64,000 nt of DNA, from assembly GCA_030035585.1 (NCBI GenBank), contig CM057465.1, positions 34,800,001 through 34,864,000 on the forward strand, in the 5' to 3' direction. The first letter of the stretch is position 1; the number at the start of each line of letters is the position of its first letter. Below are positions 57,301 to 64,000 of this stretch, one piece after another. Source of the DNA: Dugong dugon. Its lineage: Eukaryota; Chordata; Mammalia; Sirenia; Dugongidae. The position numbers were made by a program, and so were the translations under genes. The notes beneath the pieces are model-generated. The model saw only the letters and a list, made by a program, of their open reading frames with translations. It had not been told where the DNA came from and searched no databases.

Positions 57301-60300
57301 AATACCCCTCCCCACCCTTGTAACCATCAAAGAATGTTTTCTTCTGTTTTTAAAACTTTTCTTGAGTTCTTATAATAGTGGTCTCATACAATATTTGTCT
57401 TTGTGTGACTTATTTCACTCAGCATAATGCCTTCCAGATTCATCTAAGTTATGAGATGTTTTGGAGATTCATCATTGTTCTTTATCATTGCATAGTATTT
57501 CATTGTGTGGATATACCATAATTAGTTTATCCATTCATCCATTGATGGGCACCTAGGTTGTTTCCATCTTTTTGCTATCATGAACAGTGCTGCAGTGAAC
57601 ATGGGTGTGCATATATCTATTCGTGTGACAGCTCTTATTTCTCTAGGATATATTCCAGGAGTGGGATTGCTGCATCGTATGGTACTTCTATTTCTAGCTT
57701 TTTAAGGAAGTGTCAAATCAATTTCCAAAGTGGTTGTACCATTTCACATTCCCACCAACAGTGTATAAGTGTTCCAGTCTCTCCACAACCTCTCCAACAT
57801 TTATTATTTTGTGTTTTTTATATTACTTCTAGCCTTGTTGGGGTGAAATGGTATCTCATTGTAGTTTTGATTTGCATTGCTCTAATGGCTAATGATCATG
57901 AGCATTTCCTCATGTATCAGTTAGCTGCCTGAATATCTTCTTCGGTGAAGTGCCTGTTCATATCCTTTGCCCATTTTTTAATTGGGTTATTTGTCCTTTT
58001 GTTGTTGAGGTTTTGCAGTATCTTGTAGATTTTAGAGATTAGATGCTAATCGGACTTGTCGTAGCCAAAATTTTTTTCCCAGTATGTAGGTTGTCTTTTT
58101 ACTCTTTTGGTGAAGTCTTTTGATGATCGTAAGTGTTTGATTTTTAGGAGTTCCCAGTTATCTAGTATCTTTTCTGGTGTTTGTGCATTGTTAGTAATGT
58201 TTTGTATTCTGTTTATGTCATGTATTAGGGCTCCTAGCATTGTTCCTATTTTTTCTTCCATGATCTTTATCATTTTTGATTTTATATTTAGGTGTTTGAT
58301 TCATTTTGAGTTAGTTTTTGTGCATAGTGTGAGGTATGGGTCTTGTTTCATTTTTTTGCAGATGGATCTGCAGTTATGCCAGCACCATTTGTTAAAGAGA
58401 CTGTCTTTTCCCCAATTAACAGACTTTGGGCCTTTGTCAAATATCAGCTGCTCATAGGTGAATGAATTTACTTTGGATACTCAATTCTCTTCCATTGGTC
58501 GTTGTATCTGTTGTTGTACCAGTACCAGGCTGTTTTGACTACCATGGCGGTGTAATAGGTTCTAAAATCAGGTAGTGTGAGGCCTCCCACTTTTTCTGAG
58601 TAATGCTTTACTTATTCGGGGCCTCTTCCCTTTCCATATGAAGTTGGTGATTTGTTTCTCCAGCGCATTAAAAAATGCCGTTGGAATTTGGATCGGGGTT
58701 GCATTGTATCTGTATATTGCTTTGGATAGAACTGACATTTTTCCAATGTTGAGTCTTCCTATCCATGAGCAAGGTATACTTTTCCACTTATGCAGGTCTC
58801 TTTTGGTTTCTTGCAGTAGTGTCTTGTAGTTTTCATTATGTAGGTCTTTTACATATCTGGTTAGATTTATTCGTAAGTATTTTATCTTCTTGGGGGCTAT
58901 TGTAAATGGGATTGATTTGGTGATTTCCTCTTGGAAATTCTCTTTGTTAGTGTAGAGGAATCCAACTGATTTTTGTATATTTGTCTTGTATCCTGATACT
59001 TTGGTGAAATCTTCTATTAGTTCCATTAGTTTTCTTGTGGATTCTTTGGGGTTTTCTGTGTATAGGATCATATCATCTGCAAATAGAAATACTTTGACTT
59101 CTTCCCTACCAATTTGGATGACTTTTATTTCTTTTTCTAGCCTAATTGTTCTGGCTAGGACCTGCAGCCCAATGTTGAATAAGAGTGGTGATAAAGGGCA
59201 TTCTTGTCTGATTCCTGTTCTCAAGGGGAATGATTTCAAAGTCTCTACATTTAGGATGATGCCGGCTGTTGGCTTTGTATAAATGCCCTTAATTATATTG
59301 AGGAGTTTGCCTTCTAGTCCTATTTTGTTGAGAGTTTTTATTATGAATGGGTGTTCGACTTTGTCAAATGCTTTTTCTATATCAGTTGATAAGATCATGT
59401 GGTTCTTGTCTTTTGTTTTATTTATGTGATGGATTACATTGGTTGTTTTTCTAATGTTGAACCATCCCTGCATACTTGGTATAAATCCCACTTGATCGCG
59501 GTGAATTATTTTTTTGATATGTTGTTGAATTCTATTGGTTAGAATTTTGTTGAGGATTTTTACGTCAATGTTCATGAGGGATGTTAGTCTGTAATTTTCG
59601 TTTTCTGTGGTGTCTTTACCTGGTTTTGGTATCAGGGTTATGCTGGCTTCATAGAATGAGTTTGGGAGTATTCCATCTTTTTATGCTCTGAAATACCTTT
59701 AGTAGTAGTGGTGTTAACTCTTCTCTGAAAGTTTGGGAGAATTCTCCATTGAAACCATCAGGGCCAGGGCTTTTTTGTTGTTGTTGTTGGGAGTTTTTTA
59801 ATTACCTTGTCAATCTCTTGTTTGTTATAAGTTTATCTGGTTGTTCTGCCTCTGTGTAAGTTTAGGTAGGTAGTGTTTTTCTAGAAATTTGTCCATTTCC
59901 TGTAGGTTTTCAAATTTGTTAGAGTACAGTTTTTCATACTACTCTGTTACGATACTTTTAAATGCAGTTGTGTCTGTTGTGATATTGCCCATCTCATTTC
60001 TTATTCAGCTTATTTGCTTCCTTTCCTGTTTTGTTAGTTTGGCTAATAGTTTATTGATTTTGTTGATTGTTTCAAAGAACCAGCTTTTGGTCTCATTAAC
60101 TCTTCCGATTGTTTTTCTGTTTTTGTTATGTTTAATTCTGCTCTGATTTCTGTTCTTTGCTTTTTTCCAGTGCCCGAGGGTTTCTTTTGCTGCTCTCTTT
60201 CTATTTGTTCGAGTTGTAGAGTTAATGTTTCGATTTGGGCCCTTTCTTCTTTTTGGATGTGTGCGTTTATTGCTATAAATTGACCTCTGAACACTGCCTT

Positions 60301-61153
60301 TGCTGTGTCCCAAAGGTTCTGGTAGAATGTGTTTTCATTCTCATTTGATTCTGTGCATTTCTTTATTCCATCCTTAATTTCTTCTATAACCTAGTAGTTT
60401 TTGAGCAAGATATTTTTCAGTTTCCCTGTGTTCGATTTTCTTCCTTGCTTTTTCTATTAATGATTTCTGCTTTTATGGCTTTATGCTTTGTAATATTTCG
60501 ATGCTTTGGATTTTGTTAAGGCTTGCTTTATGGCCTAATATGTGGTCTATTCTGGAGAATGTTCCATGTGTGTTGGAAAAGAAAGTATACTTGACTACTG
60601 TTGGGTGGAGTGTTCTGTATATGTCTATGTGATCAAGTTGGTTGGTTGTGGTATTTAGGTCTTCCGTGTCTTTATTGAGCTTCTTCCTGAATGTTCTGTC
60701 CTTCACCGTAAGTGGTGTGTTGAAGTCTCCTATTACTGTTGAGCTGTCTATCTCTCTATTCAATGCTATTAGAGTTCATTTTATGTATTTTGGAGCCCTG
60801 TCATTGGGTGCATAAATATTTATTATAGTTGTGTCCTCCTGGTATATTGACCCTTTAATCATTATATAGTGTCCTTCCTTATCCCTTGTGGTGGATTTTA
60901 CTTTAAAGTCTATTTTGTCAGAGATTAATATTGCCATTCTTGCTCTTTTTTGATTGTTGTTTGCTTGATATATTTTTCCATCCTTTGAGTTTTAGTTTGT
61001 TTGTGTCTTTAAGGCTAAGGTGTGTCTTTTGTAGGTAGCATATAGACGAATCATGTTGTTTTATCCGTGTGCCACTCTCTGTCTCTTTACTGGTGCATTT
61101 AGTCCATTTACATTCAGCGTAATTATTGATAGGTTTGAGTTTAGTGCTGTCAT
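57300..61153 (-). pseudogene. Broken L1 ORF2, copy C (335-residue reverse-transcriptase piece open)
   Basis: The start ATG is at 61153-61151 ('MTALNSNLSII'). The endonuclease part is frameshifted; 60473-60763 has 'STVIGDFNTPLTVKDRT' and 'RIDHILGHK', which includes the endonuclease GDFN and DH motifs. The open piece 58568-59575 holds reverse-transcriptase motifs in order: '[19 protein letters not shown]' (residues about 26-44), '[11 protein letters not shown]' (63-73), '[18 protein letters not shown]' (118-135) and '[11 protein letters not shown]' (163-173), with FADD at 165-168 (about 59083-59072). In 'GIRQEC' a Glu stands where L1 enzymes have Gly. After residue 335 the frame is lost; 58046-58273 continues in another frame. 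Intact length would be about 1,275 residues; inactive. Confidence 0.94.
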
Positions 61154-61699
61154 TTTGCTGTCTTTTTGTGTGTGTGTGTGTTGTCTGCAGTTTCTTTGTT
61201 CCACTTAATTTTTGCTTTTCCTTATGTATTTCTTTTCATCTTTTTCATTGTTGTTGAGTTTGTATTTGGTGAGTCTTTATGTTTTTCTTGTTTTTTATTT
61301 TGATGTGTAGGTAGGATTGTTAGTTTCCTTTGTGGTTACCTTAATATTTACCTCTGTTTTTGTACGTTTAAACCAATCTTTTATTTATTTATATAGCCTT
61401 GACTTCTTCTCCATATGAAAGATCTATGACTATGTTTTTAGTCCCTCTTTTTTTGTTTTAATATTGTCAGCTTTTACATATTGGCATCTCTGTTTCCCTA
61501 TTTTCAGTGTTGTAGCTTTGATTTATTTTTATGACTACTGTATCTAGGTTTATATCTGGTTGCTCTGTCCTGTGTTCTAGTCTTGAGTTGTTATCTGATG
61601 TTATTGATTTTCTAACCGGAGGACCCCTTTTAGTATTTCTTGTAATTTTGATTTGGTTTTTTCAAATTCCCTAAACTTCTGTTTATCTGGAAATGCCCT

Positions 61700-62690
61700 A
61701 ATTTCACCATCATATTTGAGAGACAGTTTTGCTGTATATATAATTCTTGGCTACCAATTTTTTTCCTTCATGGCTTTATATATGTCATCCCATTGCCTTC
61801 TTGCTTGCGTGGTTTCTGCTGAGTAGTCCGAGCTTATTCATATTGACTCTCCTTTGTAGATGACTTTGTTTATCCCTAGCCACTCTTAAAATTCTCTCTT
61901 TATCTTTGATTTTGGCAAGTTTGATTATAATATGTCTTGGTGACTTTCTTTTTGGATCTGCCTTATGGGGGTTCAATGAGCATATTGGAATAGGTATCTA
62001 CTCATTTTTCACAATATCAGAGATGTTTTCTGCCAGTAAATCTTCAAAAATTCTCTCTGTATTTTCTGTCCCCCTTCCCGCCCCATTCTGGTACCCCAGT
62101 CACTCGTAGGTTATTCCTCTTGAAAGAGTCCCATATACTTCTTAGGGTTTCTGAATTGTTTTAAAATTCTTTTATCTGTTTTTTCCTCAAAGAAGTTTAT
62201 GTCCGGTGTTTTATCTCCAGTCTCTCTAATTCTGCCTTCCATGGCCGCAATTATGTTCCTATCACTTTCTATCAAGTTGTCTAATTTTAAAATTTTATTG
62301 ATAATCTTCTGGATTTCTGTTTTCCATCTCTGTTAAATTTGCAACCTGTTAAATTTGTATTGTGCTGTTACGTAATCTTCTTAAGTTCCTCTGTTGCTTT
62401 GTCTGTATGTTCCTCGTCTCAGTCTGGGTTTTGCCTGATCTCCTTCCTGATCTCTTGGAGAGTTCTGTATATTAGTCTTTTGTATTCTACCTTTGGGAAT
62501 TTCAAGAATTTTTCTTCCTCTGGAAGATATCTTGATGTTTTGTTTTGGGAACTTGCTGAAGCCATCATGGTCTGCCTCTTTATGTGATTTGATATTGACT
62601 GTTGTCTCCGAGCTATCAATAAGTTATTATATTTATTTTATGTTTGCTTACTGTGTCCTAGCTTCTTGTTTTGTTTTGTTTTGATATGCC
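61700..62690 (-). pseudogene. Broken L1 ORF1, copy C
   Basis: 62419-62619 carries the N-terminal part ('EEEKFLKFPKVEYKRLIYR'), comparable with 'EEKALDLPDREFKSLIFR' of the HAL1-type copy. 61785-61976 carries the C-terminal 'DPKRKSPRHIIIKLAKIKD' block. Between them the coiled coil is interrupted by stops and shifts. Confidence 0.85.
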
Positions 62691-63960
62691 CAAGTAGGCA
62701 GCTCGTGTGAGCTGTTTTGATTATTGGTGCCTTTGAAGCTCTAACGTCCTGTCACGAGGTGGTTAGATCTGTTACTAGTCCGTTAACTTTTCTTGTATGG
62801 ATTCAGCTTAGGTGTTCAGGTAGTTGGTCACCAAGTGTGTGGTGCAGGCTCTCACCTACAGTGCTAGATGAGCATGGGTGATTGGAGTAGGCACAGGTAT
62901 CTTGCTACAGTAGGGGATCATGTGCTGAGCAAAACAGAGGGCTGACGGTGTCTGGGAGGAAAGCATGTCCCTGTTCCCTAGAGTGCGTACATGAATGAGT
63001 TTTGCAGCTAGACTATGGGCACCTGGTGCTTTTGGTTGTAAGGACTGGGAGACACCACTTATTCATGGACCCCTGCCATATGTGGCTAGGTGGCGTGAGT
63101 GGACCCACCAGTCCTCAGGCCCCCGATGTGGGTAGGTGAGGACCCTGCTTAATGTGCACAGCAGTGTCAAATGTCACAAACCTGCCACTCCAATATATAG
63201 CTGCTACAGTTGAAATTAGGCTTCAAGTATATACCCTGTTGTACTGTGATAATGATGGCCTACACTGTTGAATTGGGCCCACACAGGTCTATGCAGGGGT
63301 TAAAGACGTTCACTGTCTGTGGACCCCTTATGCCTGTGCCTGGGGGCTGTTCCTGTCCTAAGTTCCCGGCTTCCGGGAGTTGGCAGATTATTTTGTCCTG
63401 TTTGCTAATTTGTTCCCTTTCCAAGGCCAGGAGAATGGCTCAGGGCGTGTGATGGTTCCTACTTCCAGCCCTAGGGATGTGGCAGTTGCTGAAGCCGGCC
63501 TGGAACCTGGTGCAGAACAGGGAGGGGGTAGGTAAATTGAAGAGGGTTTCTTCCCAAACGGGGTGTTTTTTGAGTGCATGTTAGGTTAGATGCATGTAGT
63601 TATCTTTTGTGGATTAAGCGCCGCTTTTCACTGGTTCTGGAGGCTTGAGTAGACGCTCCACTGCTCCGTCTCTCCTGATATGGAAAACGAGTCCCAAACG
63701 CCACTGCTTACCTCACCACGCATGCCAACTGATCCATCCTGCAGGGTACCAGTTCCCACTGGGTCAGATCTGGCAAGTCCTTGCTGCTTCTGAACTGTCT
63801 CTCCCTCCGCCTGCCACTCAGTCCGATTCCTCCCCTTTGACTTTGGTGTTCAGGGCTTCTAAATCGTCATATATAATCAATTTACTTGTTTTCTCGGGTC
63901 TTTGTTTTAAAAGGGACCACCAGAAGGGTCTGACTATTCTGCCATCTTGGCCTTGCCTCC
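62690..63960 (-). promoter_or_regulatory. L1 copy C 5'UTR (internal promoter region)
   Basis: 1.27 kb, GC-richer, sharing long blocks with copy B ('tcaccaagtgtgtggtgcag', 'ggtgaggaccctgcttaatg', 'tgccactcagtccgattcct'). It contains the presumed transcription start at its high-coordinate end. Activity today is unknown. Confidence 0.65.
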
Positions 63961-64000
63961 TTATCGGTGAATTTGAGAGCAAGATTTGCTTCAGTGGCGT
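63961..64000. other. Flank beyond L1 copy C
   Basis: Forty bases of unassigned sequence to the window edge. No repeat of the sequence just before 56382 is obvious, so the target duplication is unresolved. Confidence 0.5.

Larger units (their letters stand above)
56382..63960 (-). mobile_element. Near-full-length L1 copy C
   Basis: About 7.6 kb, same strand and same plan as copy B, starting 28.8 kb further on. The 5' end is at 63960 (plus strand '...gccatcttggccttgcctcc', resembling the 'ccaagatggc' start of mammalian L1s when reversed). Then 5'UTR to about 62690, ORF1 about 61700-62690, ORF2 from 61153 to about 57300, 3'UTR to a reversed poly-A at 56382-56391. It is better preserved than copy B: it holds the longest open piece in the window. 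Both frames are broken. No convincing target duplication was found. Confidence 0.94.

Noticed and set aside
57558..57932. 124-codon plus-strand frame
   Set aside because: Antisense to the C-terminal ORF2 region of L1 copy C.

Overview
The window looks like noncoding mammalian nuclear DNA, either intergenic or deep intronic. It is AT-rich, full of interspersed repeats and microsatellites, and contains no protein-coding gene that I recognise. The lineage signal is strong. There are many copies of a roughly 200-bp tRNA-derived SINE whose tail reads like 'ctatgagtcggaatcgac' and whose head reads like 'gccctggtggcgcagtggtt'. That is the AfroSINE type known from elephants, hyraxes and sirenians. 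Alongside it are pieces of a BovB-like RTE retrotransposon ending in (GTT)n. Together these point to a paenungulate afrotherian, most likely a proboscidean; the species assignment is inference.

Layout. 1-1.5 kb: 5' part of a minus-strand L1 that runs off the left edge. 1.5-20.4 kb: mostly unassigned DNA with scattered AfroSINEs, MIRs, an RTE 3' end, LTR-like pieces and DNA-transposon remnants. 20.4-26.5 kb: a nested cluster. A minus-strand L1 3' end faces a plus-strand element that joins L1 ORF1 directly to the end of ORF2 (a HAL1 or 'half-L1' plan) and is interrupted by a solo LTR with a perfect 5-bp target duplication. 26.6-27.3 kb: three SINEs in a row. 27.6-35.2 kb: near-full-length minus-strand L1 (copy B). 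35.2-37.5 kb: an LTR-like segment and an AT-rich microsatellite with SINE pieces. 37.5-39.4 kb: the longest RTE copy, with reverse-transcriptase motifs. 40.6-56.2 kb: mixed SINE, MIR, LTR and RTE pieces in unassigned DNA. 56.4-63.96 kb: a second near-full-length minus-strand L1 (copy C), whose longest open piece is a 335-residue reverse-transcriptase segment.

All coding material seen belongs to retrotransposons and all of it is broken by stops or frameshifts. The parts interact only historically: SINE heads look tRNA-derived, SINE and RTE tails resemble each other (suggesting the SINEs borrowed RTE or L1 machinery), and insertions are nested in one another. I saw no host exon, tRNA gene, snRNA or CRISPR array that I could defend. 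One 167-bp exon-like stretch near 49.5 kb is listed at low confidence. I did not find an undescribed biological system. The most unusual structures are the two oppositely oriented copies of a three-part L1 3' end (20.4 and 26 kb) and a triplicated target site around two consecutive SINE insertions (15.6 kb). Repeat family names are from memory of consensus sequences, and boundaries are approximate unless a target duplication is given.
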